Shown: positions 8,178 through 17,401 of the stretch, one piece after another
How positions within the stretch are numbered: the stretch's first letter is position 1
Layout: each line of letters opens with the position of its first letter
Source: Blastococcus sp. CT_GayMR19
GTDB taxonomy: Bacteria; Actinomycetota; Actinomycetes; Mycobacteriales; Geodermatophilaceae
NCBI RefSeq assembly: GCF_004570385.1
Contig: NZ_SPQL01000004.1
Coordinates: forward strand, 186,001-250,000
DNA: 64,000 nt
Direction: 5' to 3'
Position numbers and translations under genes: made by a program
Notes under the pieces: generated by a model
The model's input: only the letters and a program-made list of their open reading frames with translations
Told to the model about the DNA's origin: nothing
Database searches by the model: none

Positions 8178-8930
8178 ATGGCACAGCAGACCTACCCCAG
8201 CCCGTCCTCCGGCCCGGCCGCGCCGCAGTACGGCCCGCCGGCCCACGCCTACGGCCCGCCGGCCCCCGCCTACGGCCCGCCGGCCCCCGCCTACGGCCCG
8301 CCGGCCCCCGCCTACGGCTCCCCGCCTTCCGGCTTCGGGCAGCCGCCTGTCGGCCCCGGCCTGCCGCCCGCCGGCTTCGGGCAGCCGCCGGCACCGCGCA
8401 GGCGCACCGGCGCCGTCATCGGCGCGATCGTCGCCGCCGTCTTCCTGCTCGGCGGGCTCGCCGTCGGTGCGGTGATGCTGTTCGGCACCAAGATCTTGGA
8501 CTCGACGGAGGCCGAGCAGCTGATCTCGCAGGCGACCGAGGACCAGGCCGGCGTCGCGCCGACCGACGTCTCCTGCCCGTCGGACATCGAGGCGGAGGCG
8601 GGGGCGACCTTCTCCTGCACGGCGTCGCTGGAGGGCCAGCCGATCACCTTCACGGTCACCCAGACCGACGACGACGGCAACGTCGAGGTCGCCAGCGTGA
8701 ACAGCTTCGTCGACGTCGCGACCGTCGAGGCGTCGCTGACCGAGCAGCTGGGCGAGGTGGCCGGCGTGGAGGTCGTCAGCACGTGTCACGTCAACGGCCA
8801 CTCCGTCCTCGTGGACGGCGTCGGGACGCCGATCCCGTGCACCGTGAGCAACGCCGAGGACGCCTCGGACAGCGTCGAGGTCGCCGCGACCGTGGACGAG
8901 GACGGCACGGTCTCCTACGAGGTGGAGTGA
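8178..8930 (+). CDS. Membrane-anchored protein with two DUF4333 domains
   Basis: 250 residues starting at ATG 8178 after a GAGGAG ribosome site. Residues 1-75 are a cytoplasmic Pro/Gly/Tyr-rich tail containing four near-perfect AYGPPAP repeats; residues about 78-100 form one membrane helix; the extracytoplasmic part holds two tandem DUF4333-like modules, each with a conserved cysteine pair (VSCPSDIEAEAGATFSCT and STCHVNGHSVLVDG...PCTV). DUF4333 proteins are common in actinobacteria and of unknown function. Two hairpins follow, consistent with a single-gene transcript. Confidence 0.85.
   Translation: MAQQTYPSPSSGPAAPQYGPPAHAYGPPAPAYGPPAPAYGPPAPAYGSPPSGFGQPPVGPGLPPAGFGQPPAPRRRTGAVIGAIVAAVFLLGGLAVGAVMLFGTKILDSTEAEQLISQATEDQAGVAPTDVSCPSDIEAEAGATFSCTASLEGQPITFTVTQTDDDGNVEVASVNSFVDVATVEASLTEQLGEVAGVEVVSTCHVNGHSVLVDGVGTPIPCTVSNAEDASDSVEVAATVDEDGTVSYEVE
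8229..8312 (+). repeat. Four 21-bp tandem repeats inside the DUF4333 gene
   Basis: Units begin at 8229, 8250, 8271 and 8292 and each encodes YGPPAPA-like residues. The unit length is a multiple of three, so copy number can change without a frameshift. Confidence 0.9.
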
Positions 8931-8935
8931 GCGAC

Positions 8936-8958
8936 GGCCCGGGCGCCGAGCCCGGGCC
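8936..8958 (+). terminator. Terminator hairpin after the DUF4333 gene
   Basis: A perfect 9-bp stem, GGCCCGGGC (8936-8944) against GCCCGGGCC (8950-8958), with a 5-base loop, begins 5 bases after the stop codon. Confidence 0.75.
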
Positions 8959-8970
8959 CTGACCGACCAG

Positions 8971-9005
8971 CGGCGGTGGCACCGGACATCCCGGTGCCGC
9001 CGCCG
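8971..9005. terminator. Second convergent terminator hairpin
   Basis: A 15-bp stem with one wobble pair (8971-8985 against 8991-9005) and loop ACATC lies between the converging DUF4333 and MFS genes and could serve both directions. Confidence 0.7.
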
Positions 9006-9028
9006 CCGCACGTCGGTACTCCTCGGCG

Positions 9029-10813
9029 TCAGGCCTCCCGGCGGTGTCCCTGCTCGGCCGCGGGTCCTCCCGGGCTCCCGACCGGCGGGGCGGTCGAGGT
9101 CGGGGCGGCGGCACCGACCGCCTGGACGGCCTCGTCGGGCGCGGCCGCGGGCCCGCCCGCGCCGTCCTCGGCGTCCTGTCGCGCCTGGATGCCCGACTTG
9201 TTGCTCAGTGCGACCTGCGGCAGGAAGAGGAGGACGAAGAAGCCGAGCGCGACGACCGCCGCGGCGACCAGGAAGACCAGGTCGATCGTGTTCGAGAAGC
9301 CCTGCTTGAACGGCTGCGCGAGGAACGCCGGCAGCTCCTGGATGAACGACGTGTCGGACAGGTCCGCGCCGCCCTGGAGCTGGCCGCTCTGCAGCGCGGC
9401 ACCGATCCGCGGGTCCGTGGCTGCCGCGGACGTCACGGCGTCCTCGATGTCGGTGGGCAGCCGGGTGAACATGATCGACAGGAAGGCCGCGACCCCGATC
9501 GTGCCGCCCATCTGGCGGAAGAAGGTCACCGACGACGTCGCGACGCCCATCTCGTGCGGGCGGACGGCGTTCTGCACGGCCAGGATCACCGGCTGGAAGT
9601 TGAAGCCGAGCCCGAGGCCCAGCAGCACCATGAAGGGCACCAGCGCCCACACGGAGATGTCGGGGCCGACGATGAACGACATCGCGACGAGCGCCGCGAC
9701 GATGAGCAGCGTCCCGACGAGCGGGAAGACCTTGTACTTGCCCGTCTTGCTGATCGTGATGCCCGAGCTCATCGCGCCGGTCATGATGCCGGCGACCAGC
9801 GGGATCATCTGCAGGCCCGCGACGGTCGGGCTGGAGCCCTGGACGATCTGCAGGTACAGCGGCAGCAGCAGGATCCCGCCGAACATCCCGGCGCCGAGGA
9901 CGACGCTGCTCGCGCTGCCGATCGCGAAGCTGCTGTTCCGGAAGAGCCGGAGCGGCAGCAGGGCGTCGTCCCCGTAGGCGCGCTCGGCGAGGACGAAGAC
10001 GGCCAGGCCGACGGCGCCGATCGCGTAGCAGAGCAGCGCCCGCCCGGAGTCCCAGCCCCAGATGCGGCCCTGCTCGGCGACGATCAGCAGCGGCACCAGG
10101 CAGGTGACGAGCGCGAGCGCGCCGGGCCAGTCGATCCGGTGGTCGCGGCGCGTGTGGGGCAGGTGCAGCACCCGCATGACCACGACGAAGGCGAGCAGGC
10201 CCAGCGGCACGTTGACGTAGAAGATCCAGCGCCAGCCGGTGATCCCCAGCAGCGAGTCCTGCCCGGCGAGGAACCCGCCGATGACCGGGCCCAGGACGCT
10301 CGAGGTGCCGAACACGGCCATGAAGAAACCCTGGTACCGGGAGCGCTCCCGCGGCGGCACGATGTCGCCGATGATCGCCAGGGCCAGGGACATGAGGCCG
10401 CCGGCGCCGATCCCCTGGATCGCCCGGAACGCCGCGAGCTGGTACATCGAGTCGGCGAGCCCGCAGAGCGCGGAGCCGACGACGAAGACGCCGATGGCGA
10501 AGAGGTAGAACGGCCGCCGTCCGTAGAGGTCGGAGAGCTTGCCGTAGAGCGGCGTGGTGATCGTCGAGGTGATCAGGAACGCCGTCGTCGCCCAGGCCTG
10601 CAGATCGAAGCCCTGCAGGTCGTCGGCGATGACCCGGATCGCGGTCGACACGACGGTCTGGTCGAGCGCCGCCAGGAACATGCCGAGCATGAGGCCGGCG
10701 AGGATCGTGACGATCTGGCGGTGCGTGAAGGCCCCGCTGGCGTCCGGCGCGGCGGCCGCCGCTCGGGCGTCCCGCCGTTCGGTCGAGCTCGTGCGGGCGG
10801 TGCTCTGGCTCAT
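9029..10813 (-). CDS. DHA2 (EmrB/QacA-type) multidrug MFS transporter
   Basis: 594 residues from ATG 10813. About 14 TM helices; helix 1 carries AALDQTVVSTAIRVIADDL, the LDxTVV motif of DHA2 drug exporters, and LYGKLSDLYGRRPFYL is motif A. The C-terminal about 60 residues are a soluble Ala/Glu-rich tail. The start codon overlaps the stop of the upstream marR gene as ATGA (10810-10813), so the two are translationally coupled. This regulator-pump pairing indicates an inducible efflux system; the exported compound is unknown. Confidence 0.9.
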   Translation of the reverse strand: MSQSTARTSSTERRDARAAAAAPDASGAFTHRQIVTILAGLMLGMFLAALDQTVVSTAIRVIADDLQGFDLQAWATTAFLITSTITTPLYGKLSDLYGRRPFYLFAIGVFVVGSALCGLADSMYQLAAFRAIQGIGAGGLMSLALAIIGDIVPPRERSRYQGFFMAVFGTSSVLGPVIGGFLAGQDSLLGITGWRWIFYVNVPLGLLAFVVVMRVLHLPHTRRDHRIDWPGALALVTCLVPLLIVAEQGRIWGWDSGRALLCYAIGAVGLAVFVLAERAYGDDALLPLRLFRNSSFAIGSASSVVLGAGMFGGILLLPLYLQIVQGSSPTVAGLQMIPLVAGIMTGAMSSGITISKTGKYKVFPLVGTLLIVAALVAMSFIVGPDISVWALVPFMVLLGLGLGFNFQPVILAVQNAVRPHEMGVATSSVTFFRQMGGTIGVAAFLSIMFTRLPTDIEDAVTSAAATDPRIGAALQSGQLQGGADLSDTSFIQELPAFLAQPFKQGFSNTIDLVFLVAAAVVALGFFVLLFLPQVALSNKSGIQARQDAEDGAGGPAAAPDEAVQAVGAAAPTSTAPPVGSPGGPAAEQGHRREA

Positions 10814-11325
10814 CGGTTCTCTCTCGGAAGGTCGAAGGGGGCGGTCTCGCCGCCGGGCAGCGTGGCGGTGATGTCGTCGAGGAGGCGGCCGAACAGGGCG
10901 GTGAACGTGGCCAGGTCGTCGGCGCTCCAGCCGGCGGTGACCCGGTCCAGATGGGCCTCGCGCTCGGCGCGCAGGGCGTCGAGGGCGGTGTGGCCGGCAT
11001 CGGTGACCACCAGCCGGGTGGCGCGGCCGTCCGCCTCGTCGGCCACCCGCCGGACGAGTCCCTGCTCGACCAGGACGGCGACGTGCCTGCTCACCGTGGA
11101 CGGGTCGGCGTGCACCACGTCGGCGAGGGCGCCCTGCCGCAGCGGGCCGAGGCGGGCCAGCGGGAAGAGCAGGACGAGGGCCGCCCGGTCGCGGTTGTCC
11201 GTCGTGGCCATCTGCGTCTTGACCGCGTGCACCAGCCGCATGAACCGGGGGAGCTGCTCGGAGAGGGTGTGCACCTGCTCGAGCCGGGCGGCGGTGCCGC
11301 TCCGCTCCAGGGCCGCCGAGGGCAT
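10810..11325 (-). CDS. MarR-family transcriptional regulator
   Basis: 171 residues. ATG 11325 is chosen for the GGAG ribosome site 8 bases upstream. The winged helix-turn-helix spans about residues 45-110: LRQGALADVVHADPSTVSRHVAVLVEQGLVRRVADEADGRATRLVVTDAG, including the recognition helix and the DGR wing. It probably represses its own operon with the MFS exporter and is released by a ligand the pump exports. A GCAAC-TC-GTTGC inverted repeat upstream is the best operator candidate. Confidence 0.92.
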   Translation of the reverse strand: MPSAALERSGTAARLEQVHTLSEQLPRFMRLVHAVKTQMATTDNRDRAALVLLFPLARLGPLRQGALADVVHADPSTVSRHVAVLVEQGLVRRVADEADGRATRLVVTDAGHTALDALRAEREAHLDRVTAGWSADDLATFTALFGRLLDDITATLPGGETAPFDLPRENR

Positions 11326-11361
11326 GGGGATCTCCGATGGTCCGAGAATGATGTGCACGCT

Positions 11362-11373
11362 GCAACTCGTTGC
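11362..11373. promoter_or_regulatory. Inverted repeat, candidate MarR operator
   Basis: GCAACTCGTTGC is a perfect 5-bp inverted repeat with a 2-base spacer, 37 bases upstream of the marR start codon and flanked by two GTGCAC palindromes. Its place in the marR promoter region suggests autoregulation. Confidence 0.45.
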
Positions 11374-11522
11374 GCGCTGCAAACAACTACGTGCACCGTA
11401 CACCGATCGGCAGCCGCCGATGGTGGACATCCCGGGGTGATCCCCGCCGCAGTGGGATCCTGGGAAAGCCGGCCACCCGTCCCGGTCACCCCCCGTCACC
11501 CGAGAGGAACGCGAGTCCGCCC

Positions 11523-14500
11523 GTGAGCGCCCCGCAGGACGATCTCCGGGCACGGCTCCCGGCGCTCACCCTCGTGGACGAGCACCGGCTCGGCCGTCGT
11601 CTCGACGGACTCCGTCGCACCCGGGATCCCCAGGCCCGGGAACGGCAGCGCGAGCGCATCGCCGCGGACGTCGCCGCCGCCGAGGAGCGCATCGCGCGCC
11701 GCCGGGCCGCCCTCCCGGAGATCAGCTATCCCGACGAGCTGCCGGTCAGCCGGCGGCGCGACGACATCGCCGCCGCGCTGCGCGACTCCCAGGTGGTGAT
11801 CGTCGCCGGCGAGACCGGCTCCGGGAAGACCACCCAGCTGCCCAAGATCGCCCTCGAGCTGGGCCGCGGCATCCGCGGCCGGATCGGGCACACCCAGCCG
11901 CGCCGGATCGCCGCCCGCAGCGTGGCCGAGCGGATCGCGGAGGAGCTGGACAGCCCGCTGGGCGAGGTCGTGGGCTGGAAGGTGCGCTTCACCGACCAGG
12001 TCGGCGATCGCACGCTGGTCAAGCTGATGACCGACGGCGTCCTGCTGGCCGAGATCGCGCACGACCGGATGCTGCGTCAGTACGACACGATCATCCTCGA
12101 CGAGGCGCACGAGCGGAGCCTCAACATCGACTTCCTGCTGGGCTACCTCGCCCAGCTGCTGCCCAGGCGCCCGGACCTCAAGCTCGTCATCACCTCGGCG
12201 ACCATCGACGTCGAGCGGGTGGCCGCGCACTTCGCGGGTGCGCCGATCGTCGAGGTCAGCGGCCGGGCGTATCCCGTCGAGATCCGCTACCGCCCGGTGG
12301 TCGATCCCGACCAGCCGGACGCCGATCCCGACCGGGACCAGGTCACCGCGATCGTCGACGCCGTCGACGAGCTGGTGGCCGAGGGGCCGGGCGACGTCCT
12401 GGTGTTCCTGGCGGGCGAGCGGGAGATCCGCGACACCGCCGACGCGCTGGCCGAGCGGGCGCTCCCGAACACGGAGATCCTGCAGCTCTACTCACGGCTG
12501 TCGGCCGCCGACCAGCACAAGGTCTTCGCCCCCCACGGCGGGCGCCGGGTCGTCCTGGCCACGAACGTCGCCGAGACGTCGCTCACCGTGCCCGGCATCA
12601 AGTACGTCGTCGACCCGGGGACGGCGCGGATCTCCCGGTACAGCCATCGCACGAAGGTGCAGCGGCTGCCCATCGAGCCGGTCAGCCAGGCCTCGGCGCG
12701 GCAGCGGTCCGGGCGGTGCGGCCGCACGTCCGACGGCATCGCGATCCGGCTCTACACCGAGGCCGACTTCGAGAGCCGGCCCGAGTTCACCGACCCCGAG
12801 ATCCTGCGCACCAACCTCGCCTCGGTCCTGCTGCAGATGGCCGCGCTCGACCTGGGGGCGGTCGAGGACTTCCCGTTCGTCGACCCGCCGGACCGCCGCG
12901 CCGTGGCCGACGGGGTCGCGCTGCTGGAGGAGCTGCACGCCCTCGACGAGCACGGGAAGCTCACCGCGACCGGCCGTGCCCTGGCCGCCCTCCCGCTGGA
13001 CCCGCGGATGGCGCGGATGGTCGTCGAGGCCGACGAGCGGGGCGTGCTGGACGAGGTGCTGGTCATCGCCGCGGGCCTGACCATCCAGGACCCGCGCGAG
13101 CGCCCGACCGACCACCAGCAGGCGGCCGACCAGTTCCACGCCCGGTTCGCGCACGAGCACTCCGACTTCCTCGCCCTGCTCAACCTGTGGCGGTACCTCG
13201 GCGAGCAGCAGGACGCCCTGTCCGGCAACCAGTTCCGGCGCACGGTCAAGCGCGAGTTCCTCCACTACCTGCGCATCCGGGAGTGGCAGGACCTGCACGG
13301 CCAGCTGCGCGGTACCGCGCGCCGGCTCGGCATGACGGTCGGCGAGCCGGCGGCCGAACCTGACGAGCGCGGCATCCACGCCGCCCTCCTCGCCGGCCTG
13401 CTGTCCCACGTCGGCGTCCAGGCCGAGCAGGCCAAGGGTGACAAGCGGCCGAGCCGCGAGTACCTGGGCACCCGCAACACCCGCTTCGTGATCGCGCCGG
13501 GCACGCCGCTGGCGAAGAAGCCGCCGCGCTGGGTGGTCGCCGCCGACCTGGTCGAGACCAGCCGGCTGTTCGCCCGCACCGTGGCGCGCATCGACCCCGA
13601 GGAGGTCGAGAAGCTCGCGGCGCACCTGGTGAAGCGGCAGTACTCCGAGCCGCGGTGGGACGCGAAGCGGGGCTCCGTCGTCGCCACCGAGCGGGTCACC
13701 CTGTACGGGCTGCCGCTCGTCGTCGGCCGGCGCGTGCAGTACGGCTCGATCGATCCGGTCGTCTCCCGCGAGTTGTTCATCCGGCACGCGCTCGTCGAGG
13801 GGGAGTGGACGACGCACCACGCCTTCTGGACGGCGAACCAGCGCGCGATCGAGCAGGTCGCAGAGTTGGAGGAGCGGGCGCGGCGGCGCGACATCCGCGT
13901 CGACGAGGAGACCCTGTTCGAGCTCTACGACGCCCGGATCCCGGCCGACGTCGTCTCCACCCGGCACTTCGACCGCTGGTGGAAGTCCGCCCGCCGGCAG
14001 CAGCCGGACCTGCTCACGTTCACGCCCGCGATGCTCACCAACGCAGCGGCCGCCGGGCAGGTGCGCGTCGAGGACTATCCCGACGAGGTGCGGCTGACGC
14101 AGGGCCTGACCCTGCCGCTCTCCTACGCCTTCGCGCCCGGCACGGCCGAGGACGGCGTGACCGTCGACGTCCCGCTCGCGATGCTGGACGGCGTCGTGTC
14201 GGCGGAGTCGCTGGCCTTCACGGTCCCGGGGCTGCGGGAGGAGCTGGTGACCGCCCTGCTGCGCACCCTGCCCAAGCAGCTGCGCCGGGGGCTGGTGCCG
14301 ATCCCCGACCGGGTGCGCGAGGTGCTGCCGCACATCGACCCCGGTGAGCCGCTGCTGCCCGCGCTCGAGCGCGAGCTGCGCCGGGCGACCGCGGTCACGA
14401 TCCCGCCCGACGCCTGGGCCCCCGAGCAGGTTCCCGACCACCTCCGGGCGACCTACCGGGTCCTCGACGACCACCACCGCCCGCTGGCCACCGGCAAGGA

Positions 14501-15440
14501 CCTCGACGCGTTGCGGGAGCAGGTCGCCCCGAAGGCGCGGGCGAGCCTGGCCCGGGCCGCAGCGGACGTCGAGCGGACCGGGCTGACCTCCTGGGACTTC
14601 GGGGACCTGCCGCGCACCGTCGAGGTGCGGCGGGGCGGGCATCTGGTCACCGCCTACCCGGCCCTGGTGGACGAGGGACCGACGGTCGGCGTGCGCGTCG
14701 TCCCGACCGGGACCGAGGCCGGCCGGCTGACCTGGGCCGGTGCCCGGCGGCTGCTCGTGCTGGTGGCGGGCTCGCCGGCGAAGCAGGTGGTCAAGTCGCT
14801 CGGCCCGCGCTCCCGGCTCGCCCTGCAGTTCAACCCCGACGGCGAGATCCCCGACCTGGTCGCCGACTGCGTGGACGCCGCCGCCGACGAGCTGATCGCC
14901 GCGGCCGGTGGCCCTCCGCGCGACCGGGCCGCGTTCGACGCGCTCGTGGCGACGGCGAAGACGCAGCTCCTGCCCCTGACCGTCGACACGGTGCGCAAGG
15001 TCGAGGACGTGCTGACCCAGGCCCGCGAGGTCGCCGTGGCGATCGGGGCCGCGCCGGGGCGGCGGGTGCCCGAGGCGGCGATCGCCGACCTGCGCCGCCA
15101 GATGGGCGGGCTGCTGCACCGCGGATTCGTCGCCGCCACCGGCCGGCGGCGGCTGACCGACGTCGTCCGCTACCTGCGTGGGATGGCGCACCGGCTGGAG
15201 AAGCTGCCGGCCAACGCGGTACGGGACGAGCTCTGGACGGCGCAGGTCGCGGCGGTGACCGCGGAGTACGACCAGCTCCGCGCGCGGGTCCCGGCCACGG
15301 GTGCGCCCGACGATCCGGTCACCCGGGTGCGCTGGATGATCGAGGAGCTGCGCGTCGGACTCTTCGCCCAGGTCGTCGGCACTCCGCGGCCGGTCTCCGA
15401 GCAGCGCGTCTACAAGCTGATCGACTCACTCATCGCCTGA
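11523..15440 (+). CDS. hrpA: ATP-dependent RNA helicase HrpA (DEAH box)
   Basis: 1305 residues, the same size as E. coli HrpA. The start is GTG 11523, about 13 bases after a GAGAGGAA element. Walker A GETGSGKTT lies at about residues 96-104, DEAH (ILDEAHERS) at 193-196, the SAT motif (VITSATIDV) near 224, and motif VI QRSGRCGR near 400. Helicase-associated and OB-fold domains follow, then a long C-terminal DUF3418 region. In E. coli HrpA acts on mRNA and helps rescue stalled or collided ribosomes; the same is assumed here. It stands alone as a transcription unit. Confidence 0.95.
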   Translation: MSAPQDDLRARLPALTLVDEHRLGRRLDGLRRTRDPQARERQRERIAADVAAAEERIARRRAALPEISYPDELPVSRRRDDIAAALRDSQVVIVAGETGSGKTTQLPKIALELGRGIRGRIGHTQPRRIAARSVAERIAEELDSPLGEVVGWKVRFTDQVGDRTLVKLMTDGVLLAEIAHDRMLRQYDTIILDEAHERSLNIDFLLGYLAQLLPRRPDLKLVITSATIDVERVAAHFAGAPIVEVSGRAYPVEIRYRPVVDPDQPDADPDRDQVTAIVDAVDELVAEGPGDVLVFLAGEREIRDTADALAERALPNTEILQLYSRLSAADQHKVFAPHGGRRVVLATNVAETSLTVPGIKYVVDPGTARISRYSHRTKVQRLPIEPVSQASARQRSGRCGRTSDGIAIRLYTEADFESRPEFTDPEILRTNLASVLLQMAALDLGAVEDFPFVDPPDRRAVADGVALLEELHALDEHGKLTATGRALAALPLDPRMARMVVEADERGVLDEVLVIAAGLTIQDPRERPTDHQQAADQFHARFAHEHSDFLALLNLWRYLGEQQDALSGNQFRRTVKREFLHYLRIREWQDLHGQLRGTARRLGMTVGEPAAEPDERGIHAALLAGLLSHVGVQAEQAKGDKRPSREYLGTRNTRFVIAPGTPLAKKPPRWVVAADLVETSRLFARTVARIDPEEVEKLAAHLVKRQYSEPRWDAKRGSVVATERVTLYGLPLVVGRRVQYGSIDPVVSRELFIRHALVEGEWTTHHAFWTANQRAIEQVAELEERARRRDIRVDEETLFELYDARIPADVVSTRHFDRWWKSARRQQPDLLTFTPAMLTNAAAAGQVRVEDYPDEVRLTQGLTLPLSYAFAPGTAEDGVTVDVPLAMLDGVVSAESLAFTVPGLREELVTALLRTLPKQLRRGLVPIPDRVREVLPHIDPGEPLLPALERELRRATAVTIPPDAWAPEQVPDHLRATYRVLDDHHRPLATGKDLDALREQVAPKARASLARAAADVERTGLTSWDFGDLPRTVEVRRGGHLVTAYPALVDEGPTVGVRVVPTGTEAGRLTWAGARRLLVLVAGSPAKQVVKSLGPRSRLALQFNPDGEIPDLVADCVDAAADELIAAAGGPPRDRAAFDALVATAKTQLLPLTVDTVRKVEDVLTQAREVAVAIGAAPGRRVPEAAIADLRRQMGGLLHRGFVAATGRRRLTDVVRYLRGMAHRLEKLPANAVRDELWTAQVAAVTAEYDQLRARVPATGAPDDPVTRVRWMIEELRVGLFAQVVGTPRPVSEQRVYKLIDSLIA

Positions 15441-15501
15441 GCCCTGTGCCCCCCGGCCGAACGGCGCGACCATGGGTCCACCCCGCGTCGAGGGAGGAGC
15501 C

Positions 15502-16179
15502 GTGCGGAGCTACGTCCGGTGGTCCGGCGCCGGCCTGGTCCTGGCCGGTCTGCTGATCCTGCCGGTGGTCGGGCACCCGGACATCTTCGAGACCGGGTTC
15601 GTGGCAGCGTCCAGGAGCGCGTTCTGGATGCCCGGCCATGCGGCCGGGCTGCTGGTCGCCGTCCTCTCCCTCCTGGGACTGGCGGGCCTGGCCGCCCGCC
15701 ACGGGACGCGCCTGGGCCGTCTCGGCGCCGGCGGCCTGATCCTGACCGTCGTGGGACTGGTCGTGACCGCGTCCCTCGCCGCGCTGGAGGCGTTCGCCTT
15801 CCCCGTGCTGGCCCGGGAGGCCCCCGCCCTGCTGGACATCGACGGCCCGCTCCTCGGCTCGGCCACGGTCCGGGCGGTGGGCGGGCTCGCGCTGCTGTGG
15901 TTCGTCGGCCTCGCGCTCGTGGGCGTGGCGGTGGAGCGGGCCGGTGTGCTGCCGCGTGGAGCCGGGGCGCTCCTCGCCGGCGCGGCGGTCGCGTTCGCCG
16001 CCTTCGAGGGGCCGTTCGTGCCCGTCCTCGGCCCGCTGTCGGTGCTGCTCTTCGCCGCGGCCCACGCCTGGGTGGGCTGGGCGCTGTTCACCGCCCGGTC
16101 ACCGGGCGAGGGTCAGGCGGGCGGAGCGCCGGGGGACCGCCCGGCGTCCCGTTCCCGGAGCAGGGCCGAGATCCGCTGA
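15502..16179 (+). CDS. Hypothetical multi-pass membrane protein
   Basis: 225 residues from GTG 15502, chosen because GGGAGGAG lies just upstream; ATG 15472 is an alternative. About six hydrophobic segments (SGAGLVLAGLLILPVV, AAGLLVAVLSLLGLAGLAA, GGLILTVVGLVVTASLAAL and others) and a short polar tail. I do not recognise a family. The last 67 bases overlap the 3' end of an HTH gene on the other strand. Confidence 0.7.
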   Translation: MRSYVRWSGAGLVLAGLLILPVVGHPDIFETGFVAASRSAFWMPGHAAGLLVAVLSLLGLAGLAARHGTRLGRLGAGGLILTVVGLVVTASLAALEAFAFPVLAREAPALLDIDGPLLGSATVRAVGGLALLWFVGLALVGVAVERAGVLPRGAGALLAGAAVAFAAFEGPFVPVLGPLSVLLFAAAHAWVGWALFTARSPGEGQAGGAPGDRPASRSRSRAEIR

Positions 16180-16499
16180 CGGGTGACGCCGAACAACGCG
16201 GCGATCCGGTTGATGCTCACGTCCTCGCCCTGCAGGGCGGAGGCCTGCTCGAGCCGCCACGCGTGCCCGGCCGTCGCCAGCGAGCCCAGCACGGTGGAGA
16301 TGCTCTCCACGACCAGCGGACGCGCCTCGCCGGTCACGATCTCCAGCCACGGTCGCCCCGCCCGCCGCTTCTCGAGCAGGTTCTCCGAGCGGGCACGCGC
16401 ACGCTGGAGCTCGGCGATGCAGGCGTCCAGTTCCGTGACGAGCCTCTCGAGGGCCCGGGTCGCGGAGTCGGCAGCGGCGTCCTGCGGCGAACCGGCCAC
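16113..16499 (-). CDS. Small helix-turn-helix DNA-binding protein
   Basis: 128 residues from GTG 16499. The N-terminal half is helical and charged (about residues 12-45, possible coiled coil: ALERLVTELDACIAELQRAR). The C-terminal third holds a clear HTH, ISIN-like helix followed by RIAALFGVTRQRISALLRER. There is no ligand domain. Its upstream region contains a cluster of GTTGCG/CGCAAC elements, suggesting that it binds near its own promoter and that of the divergent ATPase gene. Family unknown to me; a transcription factor role is inferred from the HTH. Confidence 0.75.
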   Translation of the reverse strand: MAGSPQDAAADSATRALERLVTELDACIAELQRARARSENLLEKRRAGRPWLEIVTGEARPLVVESISTVLGSLATAGHAWRLEQASALQGEDVSINRIAALFGVTRQRISALLRERDAGRSPGAPPA

Positions 16500-16541
16500 G
16501 TGTGGATCCCGTCGTCCTCGGCGGACGGCACGGCGCCGTCA

Positions 16542-16622
16542 GTTGCGACGGTACCGCAGGAAACGGGTGTTGCGTGCAATGGCCATGACGCGCAACGCCG
16601 GTGACACGCAACGGGGGTTGCC
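16542..16622. promoter_or_regulatory. Cluster of GTTGCG elements between divergent genes
   Basis: GTTGCG occurs at 16542 and 16569, its complement CGCAAC at 16591 and 16607, and GTTGCC at 16617. The copies at 16569 and 16591 bound a 28-bp imperfect dyad (16569-16596, 22 of 28 positions symmetric) centred on ATGGCCAT. Such a cluster in the region between the HTH gene and the ATPase gene looks like an operator array. Confidence 0.5.
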
Positions 16623-16744
16623 AAACGAGTGCACCCCGTGATTCATTGTGCACAACGGAACGGCGTCCCACGCGCCGGCCCCTGGTCGCGTCACGAAGGC
16701 GTGGACGGCCGCTGCCCATGCATCCCGGAGAACGGAAGCGCCGC

Positions 16745-17134
16745 ATGTCCAGCCTCACCGCCAGCATCGACCTGCCCCCGACCCGGAGCAGCGTTCCCGC
16801 CGCGCGGCACCTCCTGCTCGAGATCCTCCGGGCCTGGGACGTGCCGCAGGACCTCGACGACGCGGCCCTGCTGGTGACCGAACTGGTCGCGAACGTCATC
16901 GACCACGTACGGGGGGAGGCGAGCCTGAGCCTGGAGCTGGCGGTGTCCGACGGCTGGCTCCGGATCTCCGTCGCCGACGGGTCCTCGATCCGTCCCGTGG
17001 TGCGCGAGCTGGAGCACGAGCAGCCCCGGGGGCGCGGGCTCCTGCTCGTGAAGGCGATCGCCGACCGCTGGGGCAGCGAGGACCACCGCGGCGGCAAGCG
17101 GGTCTGGTTCGAGCTCCGCCCGACGGCCGGGTGA
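16745..17134 (+). CDS. ATP-binding protein, anti-sigma (RsbW/SpoIIAB-like) kinase fold
   Basis: 129 residues from ATG 16745. It is a compact GHKL ATPase: N-box ELVANVIDHVRG at about residues 44-55, G1-like ISVADGSSIRP, and G2 PRGRGLLLVKAIADRWG. Stand-alone proteins of this type in actinobacteria are usually anti-sigma factors or regulators of sigma-B-like stress responses. No cognate sigma or anti-anti-sigma gene is adjacent, so the partner is unknown. A small acidic protein gene and a P450 gene follow on the same strand. Confidence 0.85.
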   Translation: MSSLTASIDLPPTRSSVPAARHLLLEILRAWDVPQDLDDAALLVTELVANVIDHVRGEASLSLELAVSDGWLRISVADGSSIRPVVRELEHEQPRGRGLLLVKAIADRWGSEDHRGGKRVWFELRPTAG

Positions 17135-17210
17135 CCGATCGGCGGGTTTGCCGTCGCCGGGATGCGGGGACGGGCGCAGGTGACGACGTCCCGACGAAGG
17201 AGTCAGCGCG

Positions 17211-17381
17211 ATGAGCGAGCCGAACAGCACGACCGAACCCGCGGGTGCGGGGCTCTCCGACGAGGAGATGGTCGAGACCGTCGCGGGTCAGACCGACAGC
17301 GCATCGGAGAACGCCGACGTGGCGGGCAAGGACTGGGACGGCGACCCGGGCTCGGCCCCGGCACCGACGGACCAGGGCTGA
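17211..17381 (+). CDS. Small acidic hypothetical protein (56 aa)
   Basis: Starts at ATG 17211, about 8 bases after GAAGGAG, a strong ribosome site. The 56 residues are acidic and hydrophilic (LSDEEMVETVAGQTDSASEN, then DWDGDPGSAPAP), with no cysteine or membrane segment, so it is probably disordered. It ends 20 bases before the P450 start. I do not recognise a function. Confidence 0.65.
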   Translation: MSEPNSTTEPAGAGLSDEEMVETVAGQTDSASENADVAGKDWDGDPGSAPAPTDQG

Positions 17382-17401
17382 CGACGACGGCGGCGGCTGC
17401 G

